A stretch of 64,000 nucleotides of DNA from Bailinhaonella thermotolerans (GCF_003594875.1 NZ_QZEY01000016.1:62001-126000), one strand, 5' to 3'. Counted from the stretch's first letter, positions 24,218 through 33,888 are shown. Made by a program: numbers and translations. The notes: generated by a model not told the origin, from the letters alone.

Positions 24218-26551
24218 TCAGCGGGCGGCGGGCTCCACCACGAGGCCGCGGGTGACGGCGATCATGTCGCCGTCCTCGCGGGTGGCGGCGACCAGGGCGG
24301 GCGGCCGGGGGACGAAGCCCGGCACCCCGGACAGCCCGTCGGTCTCGCCGATCGCGACCAGGCGGACCCGCTCCCCGTCCGGCACGCGCACGCTGATCGC
24401 CGCGCCCTCGGCCGGGATGCCGCGGAACCGGACCTCCGCGGGCCAGGTGCCGGTCCTCGTGCCGGTGACGGGGACGCTCACCGAGCCGAACCGCCCGGCG
24501 GAGACCGCCGCCCCGCCGACCGGCCGGTCGAGCCGCAGCGTCACCGACCGCGCGCCCTCTCCCGCCCAGACCCGCAGCCTGAGCACGCCCCCGCCGCGCC
24601 CGAGCACCGCGACACGCGGCCCGGCGGCGTCGATCGCGGGCGCGGGGCCCGTCCACAGCGTGCCCCTGGCGTACCCGGCGGGCAGCGCCGAGGTGTTGCG
24701 CCCGGAGACGTACCGGCCGGTCCACTCCCCGGGCTCGGGGTCGGCGCTGACCCAGTGGGCGGCGCCCCGGTCGGCGTCCATGACGTACGCCAGGTGGCTC
24801 CGCTCCGGCCGGTCGGCGCCCGGCCGGTCGGCGGCGAGCCCCCCGCCCACCAGGCCCGCCACGAGGAGGAGGGCCGTCAGCGCCCCGGCGAGCGGGGTAC
24901 GGCGGCGCCGGGGCCGGCCGGCGGGGGCCGACTGGAACAGCTCAGCGACCGGGAGCGCCGACAGGGCGAGCAGCGCCAGGACCAGCGCGGCCACCCCGCC
25001 GAGCGCCAGCCCCATCCCGTCGAAGACGTTGGCGGCCAGGGTGGGCAGCACCATCGCGGCGGTGACCGGGCCCAGCAGCGCCGCGACCGGCCGCGCGGGC
25101 GAGGCGGCGGGGAGCAGCAGGGCGGCGAGCCAGCCCAGCGCGCCCGCCAGCGCCGGCAGCGTGAACAGGTAGGACGCCCCGGGAGCGGCCCAGGCGCACA
25201 GGACGCCGAGCCCGGCGGTCCAGGCCATGGCCCCGGTCACCAGCGCCGCCGGGCCGAGCGCGCGGCGCAGCGCCAGGTACCACCCGAGGACCGCGGCCCC
25301 CGACAGCACGGCGATGGCCGCCTGGAACGGGCGGGGACCGTGCAGGAGCCCGCCCATGGTGTCGTAACCGGGACGCAAGGCCACCAGCAGCGCCCACAGG
25401 CCCTGCGCGAGCGCGGCCGACGCGATCAGCGGCAGGGCCGCCGAGGCCGTCGCCCAGAGCAGCCGGGGAAGGCTGAGCAGCCGCCGGACGCGGGCGAGCG
25501 CCACCAGCCCGGCGAGCGCGAGCACGGCGAGCACCGCCAGCGGCCGGACGAACCCGTCGGAGTACGTGATCAGGGTGCCGAGCGCCCGGAAGTACGTCAC
25601 GTCGTGGTCGGCCTTCAGCGACCCCAGGTCCGTGCCGCCGAGGGCGCGGGCCAGCGCGAGCATGTTGGAGCCGTGGTGCTGGAGGCTGCCCGGGTTGAGG
25701 TTCCCGATCGAGTCGCCCGCGGTGTGGTAGTGCGACGACCCCTGGATGTAGGCGAAGTTCATGCCGCTGAACCCGGCCTGGGTCAGCGGGGTGAAGTCGG
25801 TGTTGTTGGGCAGCAGCCGGTACAGCTCGACCATCGAGGAGTCGCCGCGCGGGGCCGGGACGGCGCGGGCGAACGTCTCGACCAGGCGGGCGTTGTCCCG
25901 CGAGGTCTCGAACATCAGCGAGGGGCCGCTCACGCCCCGGGCCTCCCAGTTCAGGAGGACGCCCCCGGCGCGGCCCAGCGGGTGCTCCCGGACGAACGCC
26001 TCGGCGCCGAGCACGCCGTCCTCCTCGCCGTCCGACATCAGCAGCACGATGTCGTTGCGCGGGGCCGGGCCCGTGCGCAGCGCGCGCACCGTCTCGATCA
26101 TCGCCGCCACGGCCGCGCCGTCGTCGGACGCGCCCGGGCCCATGGCGGCCGAGTCGTAGTGGGCGGCGATCAGCACGGTGCCTGTGGAGTCCGTGCCGCG
26201 CAGCCGCGCCACGATGTTGTCCACCTGGCCGAAGGTCGCCAGCCCCGGCGCGGAGCGGGCGCCCACCGACCGCTGGACCTCGACGTCGAGGCCCGCGTCG
26301 CGCAACCGCCCGGCCAGGTGATCCCGGGCCCGGTCGCCGGCCGGGCCGCCGATCGGCCGGGGCTCGGCGGCGATCTCGCGCAGGTGGGCCAGCGCCCGCC
26401 CGGCGCTGAACTCCCCGGCCGGCGCGGAGGCGGGCAGCGGCTGCGCCGTGCTCTCTGACATGGCGGAGAACGCGATCACCGCGGCGAGTGTGAGCAGGGC
26501 CGCCAGTCCGGCGAGCACCCGCCGGCGGACGTCGAACAACTTTCCGATCAT
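24218..26551 (-). CDS. M28-family metallopeptidase with multi-pass membrane domain (ERMP1/FXNA-like)
   Basis: 777 residues from ATG 26551 (TTG 26560 would add three). TM1 is at about 13-32, followed by an M28 domain with zinc ligands H131 (A-A-H-Y-D-S), D143 (A-S-D-D-G), E176/E177 (S-D-G-E-E-D), E203 and H274/H276 (S-S-H-Y-H-T). From about residue 330 there are 8-9 membrane segments, then a C-terminal extracytoplasmic beta-rich domain of about 200 residues. This is the layout of endoplasmic-reticulum metallopeptidase 1 relatives in bacteria. The peptidase part is predicted to face outward. No operon partner is evident; it is divergent from the histidine kinase. Confidence 0.9.
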   Translation of the reverse strand: MIGKLFDVRRRVLAGLAALLTLAAVIAFSAMSESTAQPLPASAPAGEFSAGRALAHLREIAAEPRPIGGPAGDRARDHLAGRLRDAGLDVEVQRSVGARSAPGLATFGQVDNIVARLRGTDSTGTVLIAAHYDSAAMGPGASDDGAAVAAMIETVRALRTGPAPRNDIVLLMSDGEEDGVLGAEAFVREHPLGRAGGVLLNWEARGVSGPSLMFETSRDNARLVETFARAVPAPRGDSSMVELYRLLPNNTDFTPLTQAGFSGMNFAYIQGSSHYHTAGDSIGNLNPGSLQHHGSNMLALARALGGTDLGSLKADHDVTYFRALGTLITYSDGFVRPLAVLAVLALAGLVALARVRRLLSLPRLLWATASAALPLIASAALAQGLWALLVALRPGYDTMGGLLHGPRPFQAAIAVLSGAAVLGWYLALRRALGPAALVTGAMAWTAGLGVLCAWAAPGASYLFTLPALAGALGWLAALLLPAASPARPVAALLGPVTAAMVLPTLAANVFDGMGLALGGVAALVLALLALSALPVAELFQSAPAGRPRRRRTPLAGALTALLLVAGLVGGGLAADRPGADRPERSHLAYVMDADRGAAHWVSADPEPGEWTGRYVSGRNTSALPAGYARGTLWTGPAPAIDAAGPRVAVLGRGGGVLRLRVWAGEGARSVTLRLDRPVGGAAVSAGRFGSVSVPVTGTRTGTWPAEVRFRGIPAEGAAISVRVPDGERVRLVAIGETDGLSGVPGFVPRPPALVAATREDGDMIAVTRGLVVEPAAR

Positions 26552-26685
26552 GGGGCGCAACGCTAGGTTTCGGATGGTTTCCGCCGTAATGAGGTGGCTC
26601 TCCGACTCCTCCTGGGGTTTTCCGCAGGTCCGGACCGGGCGCGGCCCGCATTCCGGGGCGTCCCGATGGTTTGTAGCCTCGGCTC

Positions 26686-27840
26686 ATGACGGAACGAGCC
26701 GGGACTGATCCGGACATGGCCGGGCGATCGCGGCACACCGGCGCGGTGGCCCGGGCGCTGCGCGTGCTCTCGGCGGTCGCGCTCGGGACCGCCACCGCCG
26801 TGATCGACCTCGTCTTCGTCCTGGCGACGCTGCCCTTCGCCCGCCGTCCCGGCGTACGGCGGGCGGCGCGCGGCCTGGCCGTACTCGAAGCCCGGCGCCT
26901 CGGCCTCGACCCGGCGGCCCTGGGGCTCGGCGCGGACCCGGCCGACGGGCGGCACGCGCGGTACCTGGCCGCGCGGGCGCCGGTCGGGGTGCTCGGCGGG
27001 CTGGTGCTGCTCCTGCTCGTCTGGGGCGCGGGGGCGGCCCTCATCCTGCTCGCGGGCTGGGGGCGGGGGCTGCCGGTGGACGGGATGCTCCCGTCGGCGC
27101 CGCTCATCGCGTACGCCGTCGTGGGCGGGCTCGTGCTGCTCTTCCTGGACCTGTCCGGCCTGGCGGGGGTGTACGCCGTGGAACGGGGGCTGGCCGCGCG
27201 GATGCTGGGGCCCGACCCGACCGAGGCGCTGCGGCGGCGGATCGAGGAGCTGGCCGAGAGCCGGGCCGGGGTGCTGGCGGCGGTGGACGCGGAGCGGCGC
27301 AGGATCGAGCGGGACCTGCACGACGGGCTCCAGCAGCGGCTGGTGGCGCTGTCCATGCTGATCGGGCGGGCGCGCCGGGGGCGGCCCGAGCTGTTCGAGC
27401 AGGCGCACGAGCAGGCGCAGCAGGCGCTGGCCGAGCTGCGCGAGGTGGCCTGGCGGGTCTACCCGTCGGGGCTGGACTCCCTCGGGCTCGCGGACGCGCT
27501 CGCGGGGGTGGCCGAGCGGTCCGAGGTGCCCGTCAAGGTCGTGTGCGAGCTGTCGCGGCGGCCCCCGATGGCCGTGGAGACCGCGTCGTACTTCGTGGTC
27601 AGTGAGGCGGTGACCAACGCGGCCAAGCACGCGGGGGCGACCGCGGTGACCGTCGAGGTGGGCGAGCGCGACACAATGATCGTCGTGCGCATCGAGGACG
27701 ACGGTACGGGCGGGGCGGATCCCGGAGGCGGCGGGCTGTCCGGGCTGGCGCGGCGGGTGGCCGCGCTGGACGGGACCTTCACGGTGACGAGCCCCGCGGG
27801 CGGGCCCACCACGATCGTGGCGGAGCTGCCGTGCGCGTGA
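26686..27840 (+). CDS. Two-component sensor histidine kinase (HisKA_3 type)
   Basis: 384 residues. Two pairs of hydrophobic segments (about 25-50 and 100-160) form the membrane part, followed by a dimerisation helix with H212 in E-R-D-L-H-D-G-L-Q-Q-R-L, the phospho-acceptor motif of NarL-partner kinases. The HATPase domain has N-A-A-K-H-A (N box) and G-G-G-L-S-G-L-A (G2 box). It overlaps the response regulator by 10 bp, so the two are cotranslated. No distinct sensor domain is seen, so it may sense membrane stress. Confidence 0.93.
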   Translation: MTERAGTDPDMAGRSRHTGAVARALRVLSAVALGTATAVIDLVFVLATLPFARRPGVRRAARGLAVLEARRLGLDPAALGLGADPADGRHARYLAARAPVGVLGGLVLLLLVWGAGAALILLAGWGRGLPVDGMLPSAPLIAYAVVGGLVLLFLDLSGLAGVYAVERGLAARMLGPDPTEALRRRIEELAESRAGVLAAVDAERRRIERDLHDGLQQRLVALSMLIGRARRGRPELFEQAHEQAQQALAELREVAWRVYPSGLDSLGLADALAGVAERSEVPVKVVCELSRRPPMAVETASYFVVSEAVTNAAKHAGATAVTVEVGERDTMIVVRIEDDGTGGADPGGGGLSGLARRVAALDGTFTVTSPAGGPTTIVAELPCA

Positions 27841-28475
27841 TCCTGGCCGAGGACTCCACGCTGCTGCGCGAGGGGCTGGTACGGCTGCTCGCGGAGGAGG
27901 GCCACGAGGTGGTGGCCGCCGTCGGCGACGCGGAGGCGCTGATCGCGGCCGTCGCCGCGGACGAGCCCGAGATCGTGGTCGTGGACGTGCGGATGCCGCC
28001 CACGCACACCGACGAGGGGCTCCGCGCCGCGCTGGAGATCCGGCGGCGGTGGCCGGGCGTGAAGGTGCTGGTGCTGTCGCAGTACGTCGAGAAGAGGTAC
28101 GCCACCGAGCTCATGAGCGCCGACGTCGAGGGCGTCGGCTACCTCCTGAAGGACCGGGTGGCCCAGGTCGGCGACTTCCTGGACGCCCTGGACCGGGTGG
28201 GCGCGGGAGGCGCGGCGTTCGACCCGGAGGTGGTGCGGCAGCTCCTCGCCCGCACCACCCACGCCGACCCGCTGACGAGGCTGACCGCCCGCGAGCGCGA
28301 CGTCCTGGAACTGATGGCGCAGGGCATGACCAACGCCTCCATCGCCCAGTCCCTCCACGTCTCCCAGAGCGCCGTGGAGAAGCACGTCAACGCCCTGTTC
28401 GACAAACTCGACCTCTCCCACGCCACCGGCTACAGCCGCCGCGTCCTCGCCGTCCTCCGCTACCTCGGCTCCTGA
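27831..28475 (+). CDS. LuxR/NarL-family response regulator
   Basis: 214 residues from GTG 27831, which overlaps the kinase gene. The receiver domain has E7-D8, phospho-acceptor D52 in V-V-D-V-R-M-P-P, and K in L-L-K-D. The C-terminal GerE/LuxR helix-turn-helix reads 'LTARERDVLELMAQGMTNASI'. It is the cognate regulator of the kinase. Possible targets are the divergent M28 peptidase or the downstream oxidoreductase genes, but no direct binding site is visible. Confidence 0.94.
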   Translation: MRVILAEDSTLLREGLVRLLAEEGHEVVAAVGDAEALIAAVAADEPEIVVVDVRMPPTHTDEGLRAALEIRRRWPGVKVLVLSQYVEKRYATELMSADVEGVGYLLKDRVAQVGDFLDALDRVGAGGAAFDPEVVRQLLARTTHADPLTRLTARERDVLELMAQGMTNASIAQSLHVSQSAVEKHVNALFDKLDLSHATGYSRRVLAVLRYLGS

Positions 28476-28556
28476 CCCGCCCGGCCCCAGGCGGTGATCC
28501 CGCGATCCCGCGCGCCCTTCGCGTGAGAGGGGGGCGTGCGGGGGTAGGGCGGCGGC

Positions 28557-29099
28557 ATGGAGCGGGGGGAGACGGCGGTCCGGGCGGAGATCGCCCTGCG
28601 GGTGAACGGGGAGGAACGGCGGGTCGTCGCCGACACGCGGACCTCCCTGCTCGACCTGCTGCGGGAACGGCTGGGGCTGACGGGGAGCAAGAAGGGCTGC
28701 GACCACGGGCAGTGCGGGGCGTGCACGGTGCTCGTGGACGGACGGCGGGTGAACGCCTGCCTCGCGCTGGCCGTGGCGCACCAGGGCGCGGACGTGGTGA
28801 CCGTCGAGGGGCTGGCGGACGGCGACGAGCCGCACCCGCTCCAGCGGGCCTTCGTGGAGAACGACGCCTTCCAGTGCGGGTACTGCACGCCGGGCCAGCT
28901 CTGCTCGGCGGTGGGCGTGCTCGCCGAGGCGGCGCGCGGCTGGCCCAGCCACGTCACCGCCGACCTGGCCGCCGACGGCGTGGAACTCGACGAGGCGGAG
29001 ATCCGTGAGCGCATGAGCGGCAACATCTGCCGCTGCGGCGCGTACCCCGGCATCGTGGCCGCGATACGCGAGGCCGCGGGCGGGGGGACCGCGCGATGA
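28557..29099 (+). CDS. Aldehyde oxidoreductase, [2Fe-2S] subunit (PaoA/YagT family)
   Basis: 180 residues. The plant-ferredoxin cluster ligands are C48, C53, C56 and C68, and the second [2Fe-2S] domain has C107, C110, C158 and C160, the xanthine-oxidase family pattern. E. coli PaoA carries a Tat signal; here the protein starts directly with E-I-A-L-R-V-N-G after eight residues, so the enzyme should be cytoplasmic. First gene of a three-gene operon, joined to the next by ATGA overlap. It passes electrons from the molybdenum site to FAD. Confidence 0.93.
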   Translation: MERGETAVRAEIALRVNGEERRVVADTRTSLLDLLRERLGLTGSKKGCDHGQCGACTVLVDGRRVNACLALAVAHQGADVVTVEGLADGDEPHPLQRAFVENDAFQCGYCTPGQLCSAVGVLAEAARGWPSHVTADLAADGVELDEAEIRERMSGNICRCGAYPGIVAAIREAAGGGTAR

Positions 29100-30076
29100 G
29101 GCCGTTCGCCTACCGGCGGCCCGCCGACGCCCGCGCCGCGGTGGAGGCCGCGCTCGACGCGCCCCGCGCCATGTACCTCGGCGGCGGCACGAACCTCGTG
29201 GACCTGATGCGGCTGGGCGTGGCCGAGCCGGACCTCCTGGTGGACGTGGCGGGCCTGCCGTACGACACGATTCGGGAGACCGGGGACGGCGGGCTGGAGA
29301 TCGGCGGGGCGGTGCGCAACAGCGACCTCGCCGCCCACCCGGCCGTACGGCGAGATCGCCCGATGCTCGCGCAGGCGCTGCTGTCGGCGGCGTCGGGGCA
29401 GATCAGGAACGCCGCGACCGTCGCGGGGAACCTCCTGCAGCGGACCCGCTGCGCGTACTTCCAGGACGTGTCCAAGCCCTGCAACAAGCGGATCCCCGGC
29501 TCGGGCTGCCCGGCGATCGAGGGGGACCACTACAACCTGGCGATACTCGGGCATTCCGCGCACTGCGTGGCCACACATCCGTCCGACATGGCGGTGGCGC
29601 TGACCGCGTTCGGGGCGGCGGTGCACGTGGAGGGTCCGGGCGGGCGGCGCGAGATCGGCATGCCGGGGCTGCACCGCCTGCCGGGGGACCGCCCGGAGGT
29701 GGACACCGTGCTCGACCCCGGAGACCTGATCACCGGGCTCACCGTGCGGCCGCTCCCGTTCGCCGCGCGGTCGCGGTACCGCAAGGTGCGGGAGCGGGCC
29801 TCGTTCGCGTTCGCGCTGGTCTCGGTGGCCGCCGCGCTCGACGTCGAGGACGGGACGGTGCGGGACTGCCGGGTCGCGCTGGGCGGGGTGGCCCACGCAC
29901 CGTGGCGGGCCGAGCGGCTGGAGGAGGCCCTGCGCGGCAGGCCCGCCACCGAGGGGAGCTACGCCGAGGCCGCCGACGCCGAACTGGACCTGGCCGAGCC
30001 GCTGCGGGACAACGCCTACAAGATCCCCCTCGCCCGCAAGGTGATCGTCCGCACGCTGGCCGAGCTGGGGGGATAG
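29096..30076 (+). CDS. Aldehyde oxidoreductase, FAD-binding subunit (PaoB/YagS family)
   Basis: 326 residues with the L-G-G-G-T-N-L-V-D-L-M FAD-binding motif near residue 27. It includes the PaoB-type insert with R-T-R-C-A-Y-F, P-C-N-K-R and G-S-G-C-P-A, plus a later A-H-C, together the cysteines that bind the extra [4Fe-4S] cluster of this subfamily. This separates it from xanthine dehydrogenase FAD subunits. It lies between the Fe-S and Mo subunits, with a 4-bp overlap upstream and a 3-bp gap downstream. Confidence 0.93.
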   Translation: MRPFAYRRPADARAAVEAALDAPRAMYLGGGTNLVDLMRLGVAEPDLLVDVAGLPYDTIRETGDGGLEIGGAVRNSDLAAHPAVRRDRPMLAQALLSAASGQIRNAATVAGNLLQRTRCAYFQDVSKPCNKRIPGSGCPAIEGDHYNLAILGHSAHCVATHPSDMAVALTAFGAAVHVEGPGGRREIGMPGLHRLPGDRPEVDTVLDPGDLITGLTVRPLPFAARSRYRKVRERASFAFALVSVAAALDVEDGTVRDCRVALGGVAHAPWRAERLEEALRGRPATEGSYAEAADAELDLAEPLRDNAYKIPLARKVIVRTLAELGG

Positions 30077-30079
30077 GCG

Positions 30080-32143
30080 ATGGAACTCGGGGCCCCGCTG
30101 GACCGGGTCGAGGGCTGGGACAAGGTCGCCGGCCGCGCCCGGTACTCCGGCGAGCAGCGCGTGGCGGGCGTCTGCCACGCGGTCGCCGTCCAGGCGGAGA
30201 TCGCGCACGGCGAGGTCCTGGCCGTGGACGCCACGGCGGCGCGCGCCGTGCCCGGCGTGATCGACGTGCTGGCGTACGGCGACGCGCCCGCCCTCGCCGA
30301 CACGAGCGACTTCGAGCTGGCCGTGCTCCAGTCTCCACGCGTCGCCTACCGGGGCCAGATCGTGGCGGCCGTGGTCGCGGAGACGCTGGAGATCGCCCGG
30401 CACGCGCAGCGCCTGGTCCGCGTGACGTACGACGAGCTGGGCCACGACGTGGAGCTGACGCCGGACCATCCCGGGCTCTACCGGCCCGAGAAGATCAGCC
30501 CGGACGACCCGCCGGACACCGGCGAGGGGGAGGAGACGCCCGCCGAGGTGTCGGTCGACGTGACGTACGAGACGCCGGCCTTCCACAACAACCCGATGGA
30601 GCCGCACGCGACGCTCGCCGTGTGGGAGGGGGACCATCTCACGCTCTACGACTCCACCCAGGGCGCGGCGGCGCAGCGCGACGCCCTGGCGGCGCTGCTG
30701 GGGATGCCGGCCGAGCGCGTGCGCGTGGTGGCGCACCACGTCGGCGGCGGGTTCGGCAGCAAGGGCGTCCCGCCCCGGCCGAACTCGGTGCTCGCCGCCC
30801 TGTGCGCCCGGCGGGTCGGGCGGCCGGTGAAGCTGGCGGTGACGCGGCAGCAGATGTTCTCGATCACCGGGTACCGCACGCCCACCTTCCAGCGGATGCG
30901 GATCGGCGCGTCGAAGGACGGGCGGATCGCGGACATCGAGCACCACGTGATCGAGCAGACGTCCACCGCGCGCGAGTTCGCCGAGCAGTCCGGGGTGGTC
31001 ACGCGCATGATGTACGCCGCGCGGGCCCGCCGTACGACCCACCGGCTGGCGCGGCTGGACGTGCCGGTGAACTCCTGGATGCGCGCGCCGGGGGAGTGCC
31101 CCGGGATGTACGCCCTGGAGTCGGCGATGGACGAACTGGCCGAGGCGTGCGGGATCGACCCGGTCGAGCTGCGGATCCGCAACGAGCCCGAGCGCGACCC
31201 CGACAGCGGGAACCCGTTCAGCTCCCGGCGGCTGGTCGAGTGCCTGCGGCTGGGGGCCGAGCGGTTCGGCTGGTCCTCCCGCCCGGAACCCGGGACCCGC
31301 CGGGAGGGGCGGCACCTGGTCGGGATGGGCGTCGCCGCCGCGACGTACCCCGCGGCGGCCCGGCCCGCGCAGGCCCTCGCGCGTGTCGCCGACGACGGGT
31401 CCTTCACGGTCTCGATCGCCGCCGCCGACATCGGGACGGGCGCCCGCACCGCGCTCACGCAGATCGCCGCCGACGCGCTCGGCGTCCCCGTCGCGAGGGT
31501 GCGCGTGGAGATCGGCGACAGCGCCCTGCCGTACGGCCCCCTGGCGGGCGGCTCCATGGGGAACGCCTCGTGGGGGTGGGCCGTGCTGCGCGCCTGCGAG
31601 GGCCTGCGCGACGGGATCGCGCGGTACGGCGGCGCGGAGCCGGGCCTGGAATGCCGCGCGGACACCAGCGGGGAGATCAAGAACCAGGAGGCGTACGCGA
31701 GGCACTCCTTCGGGGCGCAGTTCGCCGAGGTCCGGGTGGACGTGGACAGCGGGGAGATCCGGGTGCCGCGGATGCTGGGCGTGTTCGCGGCCGGGCGGGT
31801 GATGAACGCCAGGCTCGCGCGCTCCCAGTTCGTCGGCGGCATGGTGATGGGGCTGGGCATGGCGCTGACCGAGGAGAGCCGGATGGACCGGGAGTTCGGC
31901 GACTACCTCAACCACGACCTGGCGCAGTACCACGTGCCGGTGAACGCCGACGTGCTCGGGATCGACGCGATCTGGCTGGACGACCCCGACCCGCACGCGA
32001 ACCCGCTCGGCGGCAAGGGCATCGGCGAGATCGGCATCGTGGGCGCGGCGGCGGCGATCGGGAACGCGGTGCACAACGCGACGGGCCACCGCTTCCGGCG
32101 CCTGCCGATCAGCCCGCCGTCGGTGATCCCCCACCTCCCCTGA
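30080..32143 (+). CDS. Aldehyde oxidoreductase, molybdopterin-binding subunit (PaoC/YagR family)
   Basis: 687 residues. It shows the G-G-G-F-G-S-K motif of the Mo-cofactor channel (near residue 222), R-A-P-G-E substrate loop (near 335), and the catalytic Glu in G-K-G-I-G-E-I-G near residue 650. With the two preceding genes it makes a complete aldehyde oxidoreductase of PaoABC type, which oxidises aromatic or small aldehydes to acids. No XdhC/PaoD-like maturation gene or Mo-cofactor synthesis gene lies next to it, so maturation must be supplied from elsewhere. Confidence 0.94.
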   Translation: MELGAPLDRVEGWDKVAGRARYSGEQRVAGVCHAVAVQAEIAHGEVLAVDATAARAVPGVIDVLAYGDAPALADTSDFELAVLQSPRVAYRGQIVAAVVAETLEIARHAQRLVRVTYDELGHDVELTPDHPGLYRPEKISPDDPPDTGEGEETPAEVSVDVTYETPAFHNNPMEPHATLAVWEGDHLTLYDSTQGAAAQRDALAALLGMPAERVRVVAHHVGGGFGSKGVPPRPNSVLAALCARRVGRPVKLAVTRQQMFSITGYRTPTFQRMRIGASKDGRIADIEHHVIEQTSTAREFAEQSGVVTRMMYAARARRTTHRLARLDVPVNSWMRAPGECPGMYALESAMDELAEACGIDPVELRIRNEPERDPDSGNPFSSRRLVECLRLGAERFGWSSRPEPGTRREGRHLVGMGVAAATYPAAARPAQALARVADDGSFTVSIAAADIGTGARTALTQIAADALGVPVARVRVEIGDSALPYGPLAGGSMGNASWGWAVLRACEGLRDGIARYGGAEPGLECRADTSGEIKNQEAYARHSFGAQFAEVRVDVDSGEIRVPRMLGVFAAGRVMNARLARSQFVGGMVMGLGMALTEESRMDREFGDYLNHDLAQYHVPVNADVLGIDAIWLDDPDPHANPLGGKGIGEIGIVGAAAAIGNAVHNATGHRFRRLPISPPSVIPHLP

Positions 32144-32446
32144 GCCGTCCTCCGCCTCCGTTCGGGCCGTCCCCGTCTCCTCCCGCTCCGCCCTCCGTCG
32201 CCCCTGAGCCGTCCTCCGTCTCCCCGGAACCGTTGCCCGTCCTCCCCGGAACCTCCTCCGTCTCCGCCCGCGCCTCCCCGTCGCAGAGTCGCGGGGGCCG
32301 GGGAATGTCGGTGCCCCCGAGTAGGCTCGGCGTGTTGCTCCGAGGTCAGAGATCGCCCGGGGCAGGCGTCCGGACTGTTGGTTTGCCCTCAAGTTTGGTT
32401 GAGGTTGCATGCTGGGGGCCGGGTTTCGCAGACGTTCTTGGGAGCG
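32144..32446. other. Intergenic region with low-complexity C/T-rich repeats and a putative operator
   Basis: The first 140 bp are irregular CCTCCG/CCGTC repeats (e.g. CCTGAGCCGTCCTCCG twice) without coding signals. The rest is less biased and carries a dyad at 32387-32404. I see no gene here. Confidence 0.6.
32387..32404 (+). promoter_or_regulatory. CCTCAA-N6-TTGAGG dyad upstream of MFS gene
   Basis: Perfect 6-bp arms (32387-32392 and 32399-32404) 43 bp before the MFS start. A possible operator; no regulator gene adjoins it. Confidence 0.35.
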
Positions 32447-33841
32447 ATGGTGAGTGAGGGCATTTTCGGGGCGCGGCACCGCGCGCTGACGATCGGCATC
32501 ATCACGTTGTGTTCACTCGTGGCCTTCGAGTACATCGCCGTCGCCACCGCCATGCCGGCCGTGGCCAAGGCGCTCGACGGGCTTGAGCTCTACGCGTTGT
32601 CCTTCGGCGGGTCGCTCGCCGCGGGGGTCGTGGGCATGGTCGTGGCCGGGCAGTGGAGCGACCGGAAGGGCCCGGCCGGCCCGATCTGGTGGGGTGTGGG
32701 GGCGTTCGTCGCCGGGCTCGCGGTGGCCGGGCTCGCACCCGAGATGTGGGTGGTCGTCGTGGGCCGCGTCGTGCAGGGCTTCGGCGGCGGGCTCATCGGC
32801 GTCGCGCTGTACGTCGTGGTCGCCGGGGCCTACCCCGCCGAGCTGCATCCGCGCGTGTTCGCCGCCTTCGCCGGGGCGTGGACCATCCCCTCGATGGTGG
32901 GCCCCGCGCTCGCCGGGCTCATCGTGCAGGTCGCCCACTGGCGCTGGGTCTTCCTGGCCGTCGCGATCGTCGCCGTGCCCGCCGCCCTGCTCATGCGCTC
33001 CGGCCTGCGCGGCCTGCCCCCCGCGGCCGACGGCGCCGCCAAGCGCAGCCGTACGGCCCTGGCGCTGGGCGCGGCCGTGAGCGTGTGCGTGCTGTACATC
33101 GGCGGGCAGCAGCGCGGGGCGCTCGCGCTCGGGCTGATCGCGCTCGCGCTGGCCGGGCTGGCGGTGTTCGCGCCGCGCCTGCTGCCGCGCCGCACCCTCC
33201 GGGCCGGGCGAGGCCTGCCGAGCGTGGTCCTGCTGCGGGGCTTCGTCGGCGCGGCGTACCTCCAGGCGGACGTGTTCCTGCCGCTGCTCCTCCAGCAGCA
33301 GCGCGGCCTGTCCGCCCTCCAGTCCGGCTTCGCGCTGACGGCGGGCGCGCTGGCCTGGGTCACCGGCTCCTGGTGGCAGGGCCGCCACGGCAAGGGCCTG
33401 ACCAACACCCAGCGCCTGGCCGGCGGCTCCATCATGATCGCCCTGGGCGTCGGCGCCACCCTGTTCTGCGTCGTCCCGGTCCTGCCCGTCGGGGCGACGG
33501 TCGCGGTCGCCGTGGGCGGCATGCTGGTCGGCGGCCTCGGCATGGGCGTGGCCTACCCGGTCATGTCCACGGTCACCCTGGAGCTCTCGCCGCCCGAGGA
33601 CCGGGGCGTCAACAGCTCGGCCCTCCAGCTCAGCGAGTCCCTCTTCACCACCACGGTCCTCGCCCTGGGCGGCTCGCTCTTCGCCCTCCTGTCGGCCACC
33701 TCGATGCCGCTGGCGTTCCTCGCGGTCTTCGCGATCGGCGAGCTCCTGGCCGTCCTCGCCATCGCCGTCGCCTTCCGCACCCGCCCCGCCGCGCCGTCCC
33801 CCTCCCGCGCGGCCGAGCCCCCGGTCCCCGTGGCCGCGTGA
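32447..33841 (+). CDS. MFS transporter
   Basis: 464 residues with about 12-14 membrane segments. Start ATG 32447 (GGGAG close upstream; GTG 32450 has a better spacing). TM1 has 'EYIAVATAMPAVAKALDGL', a G-Q-W-S-D-R-K-G loop fills motif A, and G-R-V-V-Q-G-F-G-G-G matches motif B/C of drug:H+ antiporters. It closes with an Ala/Pro-rich tail. It stands alone after the aldehyde oxidoreductase operon, with a large spacer, so a functional link is not implied. Confidence 0.9.
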   Translation: MVSEGIFGARHRALTIGIITLCSLVAFEYIAVATAMPAVAKALDGLELYALSFGGSLAAGVVGMVVAGQWSDRKGPAGPIWWGVGAFVAGLAVAGLAPEMWVVVVGRVVQGFGGGLIGVALYVVVAGAYPAELHPRVFAAFAGAWTIPSMVGPALAGLIVQVAHWRWVFLAVAIVAVPAALLMRSGLRGLPPAADGAAKRSRTALALGAAVSVCVLYIGGQQRGALALGLIALALAGLAVFAPRLLPRRTLRAGRGLPSVVLLRGFVGAAYLQADVFLPLLLQQQRGLSALQSGFALTAGALAWVTGSWWQGRHGKGLTNTQRLAGGSIMIALGVGATLFCVVPVLPVGATVAVAVGGMLVGGLGMGVAYPVMSTVTLELSPPEDRGVNSSALQLSESLFTTTVLALGGSLFALLSATSMPLAFLAVFAIGELLAVLAIAVAFRTRPAAPSPSRAAEPPVPVAA

Positions 33842-33856
33842 CCCGGAGCCGTCCCT

Positions 33857-33888
33857 GAGGGCCGCCCGCGATCCCGCGAGCGGCCCTC
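33857..33888 (+). terminator. Hairpin after the MFS gene
   Basis: GAGGGCCGC (33857-33865) and GCGGCCCTC (33880-33888) form a 9-bp stem with a 14-nt loop, 16 bp after the stop; no T-tract. Confidence 0.6.

Noticed and set aside
28460-32479. 1339-codon open frame on the minus strand
   Set aside because: Antisense of the aldehyde oxidoreductase operon; no recognisable motif.
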